In this document: piece after piece, positions 36,101 to 48,100 of the stretch
Layout of the letters: each line of letters starts with the position of its first letter
Numbering within the stretch: position 1 is the stretch's first letter
Origin: Ignelater luminosus
Lineage: Eukaryota; Arthropoda; Insecta; Coleoptera; Elateridae
Reading direction: 5' to 3'
NCBI GenBank assembly: GCA_011009095.1
Contig: VTPC01000612.1
Span: 67,078 to 131,077, forward strand
DNA length: 64,000 bases
Program-made: the position numbers and the translations under genes
Notes under the pieces: generated by a model
The model's database searches: none
Seen by the model: the letters and a program-made list of their open reading frames with translations, nothing else
Told to the model about the DNA's origin: nothing

Positions 36101-39100
36101 GAACATCCGTTTTTGATGAGGAGCGACCAGGACGCCCGGCAGACGTGGTTACCGAGGAAATCATTCAAAAAGTCCACGACATGATTCTTGCTGATCGACG
36201 AACGAAAGTGCGTGAAGTAGCAGAGGCCGTAGGTGTGTCGACCGGAGCGGCAATTAATATTTTACATGATAAGTTGGCGATGAAAAAATTGTCGGCGCGA
36301 TGGGTGCCGCGATTGCTAACGGTGGACAACAAGCGGATGCGGCTGTTAACTTCGAAGCAGTGTTTGGAGCAATTTAAGCGAAATCCGAAGGAGTTTTTGC
36401 GTCGAGTTGTCACCGTTGATGAAACCTGGATTCATCATTACACACCAGAAACTAAGCAACAATCAAAACAATGGATTTCTCCCAGTGAATCTGCTCCAAA
36501 GAAGGCGAAGATGGTTCCATCGGCCGGACGGCGTCATCCTCATGGATTTGTTTGGAAAAAGGAAGAACGATCACTGGACAATACTACAGTGAGTTATTAG
36601 ACAGCTTCGACAAAAAATTGAAGGAGACACGGCCGCATTTGGCGAAAAAGAAGGTGCTGTTTCACCACGATAACGCACCAGCACATTCATCCGGAGTTGT
36701 CGCCGCCAAACTGCATGAATTGCGTTATGAATTGCTGCCGCACCCCTCGTATTCACCCGATCTGGCTCCCTGCGACTTTTTCTTGTTTCCTAACGTGAAG
36801 AAATGGCTCGCGGGAAAAAATTTAGCTCAAACGAGGAAGTCATCGCCGAGATAGAGGCGTATTTTGGAGAGTTCGACAAATCCTATTTTTTGGAGGGGTT
36901 AAAAAAATGGCAGGAACGTTGGAAGAAGTGTATATTTCTAAAAGGAGACTATGTTGAAAAATAAAAAAAAAATTTTTAAAAAATATTGTCTTCATTTCTA
37001 ACACGGGTACTTATTGAACCGCCCTCGTATATCCCAATTTTTAATATTACATCCATGGCAGATTTGAAAAACCTGGTTTTCTCTACATAAACATCAATTT
37101 CGACGCAACAACTTACACCTAACCTCAAATACAAACGGCAGCAAAATATGAAAGTGATTTTTAAAACGCTGCGTGAAATGTCGGTAGCAAACGACGAACT
37201 GATGGTTGCTGGCCAACTGTTCAGGAACTCTATGATTCAAGTGCTACCACTTGTGAATACAAGTATTGAATGTGAGATAAAAAAATATTAAAATATACAG
37301 TGTTTCGTTTAAAAAACTGAATATGTTTCTCGTTTCTCGATCATCCTCTGTAAAAGAGATCATGCAGTTAAAATTTTAATAATTATTTCCAAAGATTAGA
37401 GATCAAAGTTTAACACTGCAAAGTTGCTTATCAATTATACCAGGATGCTCGTTATCTTTTTGAGAATGTTTTACAAGACAATTGAATAACGTCAGAACTG
37501 TTTGGTTTATGCCTCCATAAAGCTATGTTGTTGTAATCAGCATCATACGAGGAATAAGAGGATAATTTTAGAAACTACAGACAGTCATCCCCTACAACTT
37601 TTTCTAGTAACAGTTTGATATTCCTACAAATAACTACGCTATCCTCCCGGCACGGACCGTTGGGCCACTCTGTATATTAAAGTCGTATAAACCCTATTCA
37701 TTATAGCAAGCAACTGTCAGTGTCAAGATTTCTGAACATTTCTTAACTATACCCATTTCATGAGATTTCTTCAAAGTGTACCTGGAATTTAGTTACAAAA
37801 AGTCACTAAACGGTTTTAGGTTATGAGCATTTAGCAACTAATAGTAAACAAGGTCTACATTTTTTCAGTGTCTCAAAAATAGTATGCAATATTGATACAA
37901 TATTTTTTATATGGTCTGTACTACAGCCCTTAAATGTAACTTGGCAAATTTACATTGAGAGACTCTAGTCGGTACTAGAACATGCACAGTCGGTTTCTAT
38001 ATTATAAAATTCAGAGTAGGCTGTGATCTTACTACATTTTTGCAATGTACAACAAACATACAACCGACTTAGGTTTACAACCTAAACGCAAAAATTATTT
38101 ATAATGACAGCTCATGTCATGTTTACAGAATTACACAAACATATCTTTAAACTGTAAATATTTATAATAGTAACTTTTAGTGAAACTTCAAAGTACACGT
38201 TACAAAGATATCATGAAAAGGCCTAATGTGAATTCTATAATATAGAAACAGACTATATACTGTTTACGAACTTTTTGCGTAAGGGTTGACCATGGAAGTT
38301 TGACATTTCCACCCTGTATACAATGTTGACAGTTAGTTTTAGGTTAATTATATATTTAGGTTAGAAATGACAGCGTTGCTGTGACTGGTAATTAAAAAAA
38401 TATCTTTAAAACGTCCTTAAATATCTAGAGTGTATGTAACGTATCCAGTCATGGCTGCTTTGCGTCAAATTGAATGTACCGTAGGCGTAGAGTTGCCAGA
38501 TCTTATAAAACAAAAACCGGGACACATTTTAAGGAATTATTTTTAAGCAATATCTCAGTATTGCAATATCCCATTCTACATTCAACTTTATAATTGTTTT
38601 CTCCTTTTTTAAACTGGCACTCGCTCTCAGGCATTTCTTAAAAGTTGTTGGAATTAACTAATATTATATTATTTCTTGGTATGTTTTTGACGACCTGGTC
38701 TACACACCGTGCTTGCGCTTGCAACTTGAGAAAGCACGCACCCCATGTTCAATTTAAATCGACGAAATCATTTAGATGTACTCTATTTGTAACAATTATT
38801 TTAAAACGGTCGAGCTTCTCTCATTTTCTTCAAATTTGACAATCAAGTTGGCCATTTTCGGGGCAGAGTTTGTAGCTTACACTTCAAGGTATTGGATGAA
38901 AGGAAGATTTTGCGAAAGATCATAATCAACTAGGATGGTCAAAACTTGATATTCCGAAATACAGAGACGAAAAAGCGATCTAAGGTCGTTCGAAGAGAGC
39001 TCGTTATTGAATCATCAACTATCATTCACGACAGAAAAAGTTTCATTTCTATCGGACGTTTTGTTCCGGAGATATGCCGGTAAAAACGCATCTCCATAAA

Positions 39101-42100
39101 TGCGTGGGTAAAAAAACAAGAAAAGATCGAACCGTATCTGTACTAATTTTTACGTACGCTCGTTGCCTAAGGGTTGATGGGCGGCAATTTGAACATTTAT
39201 TGGATTAATGGTTCAAAGGAAATATTGTATTTGTATGATATGTGCTGTTAGTGCTCTCAATGAAACAAAATAAGTAAAAAAAGGAAAGAAATTGCGTTAA
39301 AAGAACTTTTCTGTACTTCAAAAATTAAAGATTTCTTTAACTTTTACTAAAAAATTTTTTGATGTAAGGTGTAAACATTTTTATGCCATTGTTTAAGCAA
39401 CAACAAGATCTATTGAAATCGCGAAAAACATCAGGGCTTTTCCAGTTAAAAAATTGACGGTAACGGCATTGCTGTGAAACAAATGACTGCTGAAAGGTGA
39501 TTGCAACATTAAAATCTGTATTTTTATAATTGTAGAAAATCGGTCTGCTTTAGAATTTTCCGATATACTTGCTCATAAAAAATATGAATTTTATGCTTTA
39601 CTTTAAGCTCACGCTGTATACAGTGTGTCCCAATTTCGATGCTCATTATTGGGATCTCGAAAATTGTAAGAGATACGAAGTCGGTTAAATTAGAAAAGTT
39701 TTGGCTATTTTGGAGATCAGTTTACGTATGCTTTTGTTTTTTCAAAAAAGTTTACGGCTTACTAGATATTTGCTAAAAACGAAATTATTGTATTTATATA
39801 CGCTGGTCTACCATTCTACGTAGTCTTATGTTCAATATCAGTATCAGAAGCGCATTGTTAGGGAGGAACTAACTAAAAGATTCTGCAATCTTTAGAATTA
39901 ACAGTCGATTTAGCAGGAACAGTTGCTCTTGCATTTTTCCAGTAGAATGCGTTATTTTCTAGTAAACGCGGATCTTTCAAAGCCTTTTAAATTCAACGGT
40001 CGGTAGTAAGGTCATGCGTATTGTTTATCAAATATCTCAAAAGCAGGATTTGTATCGCATATCCCAAGGGAAATTAAGCCACTTTTCTTTCTAACTTTTC
40101 TCATTAGAGTACATCATTTTTGAGATACAGGGCATCAAAGGTTTAATTTAAATAAAAGATATCTCGAGGAACAGCGTAAGATATTAAAAGAAAAGTTTCT
40201 ACATATTTATTAGTGTCAGATTTATGTTTGATATTTCTATCGGGGGTGAAGAGTTAATGGGGGGAAGGACTAGCACCTTACTCTAAAAAAGAAATGTTAT
40301 GCCAGTGAAAAATTTTAAAAAAAATTGCTATCTTCTGAATGAGCAATTGATTTAGCAGAAAAAGTTACTCTTGCACTTTTTCCGAGGATTATGTCGTTTT
40401 ATAGTACAATCGATTTTTTCAAAAATCTATTAACTTTCTTTGCAACTCCATCTACTCTTGAGGTATGGATTGCTAAAACTTCCTAAAGTGATAAACACCG
40501 TCTAGTAACAACCGGAAGAGTGGTATCAATACTGCATGCTATTAAAAAGAATTAATATCGCCTTAACGAAGCTGAATTTTAATTCGAAAAATAAAATGCT
40601 TCACTTTTTCAGTGGCTTAACATTTAGCAATACAAATATTGCATCCTGCTTTTGAGATATTTGAAAAACAACGTATGACCTTACCATAGGCTGTTGAATT
40701 TGAGACATTTTGAAAAATTCGCGTTTACTAGAACAACTTTTTTTGCCAAATCGATTGTTGATTTTAAAAATAACAGATTTTTAAATTTTCTAGTGGCGTA
40801 ACAATTCTTCTTTACAATAAGGTGTTAGACCTTTTCCAAACTCTCCGCCTCTGATACAGGTACCAAACATAAAACTACGTAGCATAGTAAATACCTAAAA
40901 GTAATAAACATGTAGAAACTTTCATTCTGATATCTTATGTTGTTCTCGAAATATTGGAAAAACGAGAAATATAAGAAACTTTGATTTCGAAACCGGTGAG
41001 CTTAATTCTTAAATATGTGCACGTACATATATTGTTTACATCTGTATAATTTTCCAATGCTGTACCTAACAGTTTTTTGCAAAATTCTGATTGCTCCTCT
41101 TCTGAAATGTTCGCCCATGGTAAGAAGATCAACATAAAATATGGTAAAAAGATAGACCTTCGGTAGTAACAACAATGCTAGGAATCTTAACTAAATACGA
41201 GGTCTGTTCAAAAAGTATCGCGAATTTTGAATTTCCGCGGGTTACGTATATTCGATTTTTTTGTGGCGTTATGTTGGTACTCATGTCCCTCACTTATACC
41301 GACAAGTTCGGCCATTTTGAATGTTCAGTTAATTTTTGACAGCTGTTTTGCTTGGACGTGTTTTGGCTCGTCTTCGATTTTTGTCTATTCTAAAAAATGG
41401 ATCAAAGAATCTGTATCAAATTTTGTGTGAAAAACAAAATTAAGTGCGCGGACGCATTCCGAATGTTGACTGTGGCATATGGTGAAGCTACCTTGGACCG
41501 AAGCAACGTTTATCGGTGGTACAAAATGTTCTCAGAGGGCCGAGAAGATGTGAACGACGAAGAGCGTGCCGGACGCCCGAGCACGTCAACAACAAACGAA
41601 AACATTGATGAAGTAAAGAAAATAGTATTGGCCAATCGTCGAATCGCCGTTAGAGAAGTTGCTGAGGACCTAAACATATCGATTGGCTCGTGCCATTCGA
41701 TTTTTACCAATGATTTGGGCATGAGACGGGTCGCCGCGAAATTCGTACCAAAATTGCTCAATTTCGACCAAAAACAGCATCGCATTAACATTGCTAAGGA
41801 GCTGTTGGACTCTGTCCGCGACGACCCAAATTTGCTCCAGAGGGTCATAACTGGTGACGAATCATGGGTTTATGGTTATGACGTGGAAAACAAACCTCAA
41901 TCATCCCAATGGAAGCTGCCGCACGAGCCAAGACCGAAAAAGCGCGCCAAGTTCGGTCTAATGTGAAGGTTTTGCTTATAGTTTTCTTCGATTGCAGGGG
42001 CGTGGTGCATCATGAGTTCTTGCCACAGGGTAGAACGGTCAATAAGGAATATTACCTGCAAGTTATGCGCAATTTGCGCGAAGCAATCCGCCAGAAACGC

Positions 42101-45100
42101 CCGAATTTGTGGAAGAACAAAAATTGGCTTTTGCACCATGATAACGCCCCTGCTCACATATCGTTGCTTGTGCGCGAATTTTTGGCCAAAAACAACACAC
42201 TAATGATGCCGCAACCACCGTATTTCCCAGACCTGGCCCTCTGTGACTTTTTCTTGTTCCCGAAACTGAAGAGGCCCATGAAAGGACGACGCTACGGTAC
42301 GATTGAGGAGATAAAGACGGCATCGAAGGAGGAGCTGAACAAGATCACAAAAAATGATTTTTTGAAGTGCTTCGAGGATTGGAAAAAACGTTGGCACAAG
42401 TGTATAATATCTGATGGGGATTACTTTAAAGGGGACAAAATAGATATTCATGAATAAATAAATAATTTTTGAAAAAACACAAAATTCGCGATACTTTTTG
42501 AACAGACCTCGTAGCTTACATTGTATCCAGTCAGCGTGGTTACATAACTGATATGTAAAAGTATAAATCAACTAGGTAGATTTTTATACAGAGTGTAACT
42601 TAAGTATTGTAACAAATCCTTGCAATATTTTTAATTTTTTAAAAATATTACCAGTAAAGAATGAAGGCTTAGAAACAATTGGAAAGTTTCCAAACGGTGA
42701 TAAAGATTACTTACTTACTTTTAATCTTGTGACATTTAAACAAAAATATATATACCTTACAAATTTCAAATAGTCCTTATGATTGTAAATAAAATCTAAA
42801 ACTGAGACAACCTTTACAGTAGGAAAAGACTCTGCTGACATCTATCGTAAGGATTGTTGTTGAATAGATAAGTAGTTCACTGTATTATTATGGTAATACT
42901 GCCTTTACTTATTGGCTTATTGGCCACTAGAGGCTTAGTAGTCGAGTTGTTGTTGTCATAATAGAAGAGTAATGTCAAGTTTATAAGTCCTTTTGTTTAC
43001 GTTTTTCTTATTAAATAAAGTTTTAAGAGTGAGCTGCAGTAATTATTTCTATCAAAAACATTCATTAATTTTGTATTATCTTAAATATGTTACTGTGTTA
43101 CATAACGTGTGATAATCTTGTTATGTATGTACTAGATATAACACCACAAGTGTTACTTAATGTTTGATGTTTTTGTTACGTAACATAGTGGCAACTGAGT
43201 AATGTAACACTGTTGCTTTGTCAGTTATGTAACTGAGCGGTTCTTGTTGACTGGGTATTAAAGAAATAAGATATTTTTTTCGTCGATCTTATTAGAAAGT
43301 AGGCTTTCGACCCTTATTTTGTGGCCGAAAACTGACGATTGTATCTGAACGGGAAACAAAGTAATTTTTTCTCCCTGTTGTTCAATTTTTATTTGTTTTT
43401 TTTTCGGGTACCATGGATACCAAAGCTATCTTACATTTACTTGCAAAAGTAGTCTTAATGTAGACTAACCTTTATTCAGATTCTTGATAAATTTTCTTAG
43501 GTCGACGAACAAAATCATGTGCTTTTCCCTCCTTGTGTTCTTTATTTCACGAGCCGAATAAGGCAACACTTTCTTCCCTTGTAACACAAATTCTGACAAA
43601 TATTTTTTGTGCATGTCAAAATATCCTATAATTTTCACTCGTGGAAATTATCGGTAATTTGACTAGCACTTGGGATATTACTTACGATGATTTACTTGTA
43701 GGCCATCTTAGGCAAGATTCAACATTCGAGGGCTAATTCTAGAGATTGGGAGACCCTATACAATGTAAGTTAAAGTTTGCATTTGTTAGCAATTACTTTT
43801 TATTATGTATTATCATCGTGCAGACGATTTATCACACTCTCTTCCTTCATGAACTGTGTGGACCATACAGAGCATCATCCGAACTGTTACGATTGTTAGA
43901 TACAAGTGTAACAACTGAGCTCTACAACTTGCAACATTCTATAAACAGCGCTTTAGATTTTACATCTCGCACTAAACGAAACCGACCTGTTATAAAATTT
44001 GGTTTAGACGCTGAACTGGACGCAAGTAAGTACGAGGGTGGTCTGAAAAGTTTCCGACCTCAACGTGAAGATGGCAGCACTCGTAAATAAAAGCTATTGA
44101 ATTTCGTTGTTCATCTGTGGACAGTTACTCACCAAAGTTTCAGCAATTTTGGACGCGCAGTTTTTATGTAACAGTCGTTTGCGTGAGTTGATGTGAGTTT
44201 TTTTGTGAAAATGGACAAAATCGAGTATCGAGCTGTCATTAAATATTTGTTTTTGAAAGGCAATACGCTTTCGCAAATAAAAGATGAGTTGGATTCTGTG
44301 TATGGGGACTCTGCACCATCATTTATCACAGTGAAATTTTGGGCTGCTGAATTTAAACGTGGCCGTAAGAGCTTGGGAAACGATGAACGTTCGGGACGTC
44401 CAAAAACTGCAACTACCGACGAAAACATCGCCAAAGTTCACCAAATGGTGCTAGACGACCGCCGAATTAAAGTGAGACAGATAGCAGAGGTTATGAACAT
44501 GTCAAAAGAACGTGTTTGTCACATATTAAATCAACATTTAGGCATGAGAAAGCTGTCCGCGCGTTGGGTGCCGCGTTTGCTCACGTTAGACCAAAAACGT
44601 GTTCGAATGAATATTTCCAACGCTCTTTTGGCGCAGTTTAGGCGAAATAAATCCGAGTTTTGGCGCCGATTAATTACTGTAGATAAAACTTGGATACACC
44701 ATTATACGCCCGAAACAAAAATACAGTCCAAACAGTGGACTGCAAAGGGGGAACCGGCTCCAAAAACAGCAAAAACTGTTTTTTCGGCTGGGAAAGTGAT
44801 GGCGACTGTTTTTTGGGATAGTCATGGAGTTATTTTAATCGATTATCTTCAAAAAGGAAAAACCATTACAGGAGCATACTATGCATCATTACTTGACAAG
44901 CTGAAGGCAGAACTTGCGAAAAAACGGCCACATTTGCAGAAAAAGAAAATCCTGTTTCACCAAGACAACGCACCGTCTCACACCTCAGCGGTTGCCATGG
45001 CGAAAATCCACGAATTACGGTTTGAACTGCTTGACCATCCGCCTTACTCACCAGATCTAGCCCCAAGCGACTTCTTTTTGTTCCCTAATCTAAAAATTGA

Positions 45101-48100
45101 TTTTCGTCAAATGAAGAGGCAATCACCTTCGTGAACAATTATTTTGCAGAGAAAAATGCCGAGTACTATTTGGACGGGTTACAGAGATGGGAGCATCGCT
45201 GGGAGAAGTGTGTAGAGTTACAAGGAGACTATGTTGAAGAATAAAAAGAAATTTTCAGAAAAAATGTCTTGTATCTTTGTTAGGTCGGAAACTTTTCAGA
45301 CCACCCTCGTAACTTCCAATTCATAATAATTCATGTTATCAAATTATCTTGCAGAAGAATTGAGAAAACAAAGCATTGCTAAAAATATAACGGCAGCAGC
45401 TCATTTTGCTGTTAATCAACTACCGGATTATTTAAATGAATGTTCTGTCGTTTATATTCCTGAAATGGGTCATTTAATAGCAGTTAAAGAATGGGAACCA
45501 GACTGTGATCGTGATCAATTACAAGAGGCTGGATTCCAATTTGTGGTTCGATATTTCTAAAATTTACATTTTCATGTTTTTGATTAAATTAATTGTATTT
45601 TTTGTTCTAGTTTGAAGTAAATAACCTGTTGCATTATAAAAATGCGATGTGTCTTGGTAAGTTAAGTTATATTATTAGAAAAATCTGGTGTGGCTCACTC
45701 ACATGACTTTCTCTTACCTAAAACCTTACAAAAAAAGTAATTCTTCACCGTTCTGCAAGTTCTTGCAGAGATATCAACTAATACAAATCGATATTTTCAT
45801 TACTTGTTATACTGCAGCATGTTTAAAGCAAACAGATGTCATTTTCTAGAGAATTGTAAATAACCAAAAAATGATTTCGTCCACGTGACGTTTTCGAGTC
45901 AGCTGTGGTGAGTAAATAAAGGTTCTTACATATTATGTACTAAGTACTATCGTGAACAATCAAAAGTAAACGGCCAACTGTAGATGTGTAAATGTAAATT
46001 TAATAGATTACTTTCAATTGCTCCCAATATCTTTGTTTACCCATCAAAGCATAATCACAGAGTAAAGTGATCCTTGTGGTAATGGAATTTCTCTTAAAAC
46101 CTTGCTGTCACATATTCAACAGCTTCTAAACTTGTACCTAGAAATACTTATAGAATTGGTACAACTAACCATTTTTCTTACAGGGTGCCCCCTTTTGAGA
46201 ATGATACAAAATTCCTTGACTTTTTCAGGATTCTCGCAGCTCTTACTTTTTTCTCTTCAAATATCCATGGCCACACCGGGTAATAGTGGACAACAATATT
46301 GATTTTCTATTAAACTATAAAAGAAAAGATCGTAAAATTTGTGCACTTCTGGATAGAAAAAGCTTGGTTAAATCGTCCTATTTTGGTCTTTGGATGAAAA
46401 ATGTGAGGCAAAAGAATTTTTCGAAAATTATCGATTTTCGCTGACAAATATCTCGGAAACTATAACACATAGAAAGAAAATGAATATAAACAGTCTTGTA
46501 GGAAATTTAATTATCTTTTATTCTGTAGGAAATACTTTTTACCGTACAACGTACCGTTTTCGAGTTATAAACAAGAAACCGAAAACGGACCTTTCCATCC
46601 CCTCCCCCCCTGAAGCGGCAGGGCTAGGGGCGGGGACTTTTAGTATCTTTGCCTCCTAACTACCTCCAACACATTCCTCAAGAGAAAAGTTCTCCCCCAT
46701 TACATGTCCTCCATAACCCCTTCGTTGACTGGACTAAAAGTATTCAGTACGTGATCAACATCACAAATGATCAAACTTTCGAGTCAATGTTTTTAAGTTG
46801 GTGAGTGCATATTACTCGGCGCGGAAGGGGTAAAGGAACGAATTCTAATCTTCTGCGCCGTGGTCATGAGTGTTTGAGGGAGCTATAAAGAGTAATATGC
46901 TCAGCAATAGGACCTTTTAAGCCGTGTGAATGCTTGCCCTGTCTCGGGGTAGGTCGAATTCGCGCCTCATTGAGCTGTCATTTAAGTGTAGGGATATGGA
47001 ACCATGTAAACAGAAGTTCCCTCTTTACAAAAAAAAGGGTTTTCACGCACTACTTTCTTACCAAGTAGAAGCGTTATTTAAAACTTATAGAAGCGAGAGA
47101 GGTTTGCCAGCGGCGTCCTTCGTCCGGTCTAGAAGATCGTATCCTGGTGCTCGCTGGCTGTTATCTTCAGTGCACCACCTCGATCATGATGACCTGTAAC
47201 AAGTGCTTATCGCACTAAGATGCCATCCAGCGGAATGTTGAACGACCAGGTGTTGCCACTCACCTCCCGGGAGACCGCTCTTCCATAGCATTGACGTGCA
47301 AAGCCAGCAAGGGTTCGAGCGCCCCCGGACGGTGCCAGCCCGGACTCTCTCTTTGCCTTGCAGGTCGAGGTAGACTACACGGCCACGCCGAACCGTGCAT
47401 TTCCAAGCACATAGCTAGCTATTGCGGTTAATTTAGTGGTTTTACTAGTGATTTTTCTATACTCAGTAACAACCATTTAAGCAACAAGTTTCCCACACAC
47501 AGCAGGAGGCACTAGACCAATAAATGGCAATACACACACACGCCCCCCCCCCACACACACACAAGCCACATCAACAACAATCATAATCAGTAAGTGGCAA
47601 TACGCACTGTAAAGCCACAATCATAATCATAATACTGATCAAAAGGATTACTAGCATGCATTTTTCATATTGCTTGTGCATTAAAGGTCCCCACAAAAGA
47701 CATATAAAGGCAGCTTTTACACCACGCTCTCAAGTGAGGCCTCTCATGTTCGACACACTGACCCTGCCCTTATGATTGACTTTTTACATATTATATTTCT
47801 AAGATTTGGGATTTGTTTATTTTTTGTGCCTGCTTATTGCAGTGGTGTGGATGTGACCCATTGGGACAAAGTAAACTAATGTGGTTTAGTAATTTATTAC
47901 TTATAGGATACTATTTTATGTTTGACAAATCTGAACAGTCGAAAAGTTTATACTAAATTTGTTCACTAATGCATAAGAGCTTGATATATTCAACTTTGGC
48001 TACTAAAAAGAGCATTTATAACAATAACATCATGGTTGCTTTTTTACTTACTTGCAGTTACTATTCAGATAGATTTGAAATAGAATATATACAGTGTGTC

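Noticed and set aside
37148..37291. 47-codon open frame (MKVIFKTLREMSVANDELMV...)
   Set aside because: It does not fit MSH5: the flanking exons join in frame without it. No similarity recognised.
46930..47199. 89-codon open frame in the GC-rich island
   Set aside because: No recognisable domain. GC-rich DNA has fewer stops by chance. Kept only as part of the island finding.
47309..47320. tRNA-like B box GGTTCGAGCGCC
   Set aside because: No matching A box or cloverleaf could be drawn around it, so a tRNA gene is not supported; a SINE remains possible.
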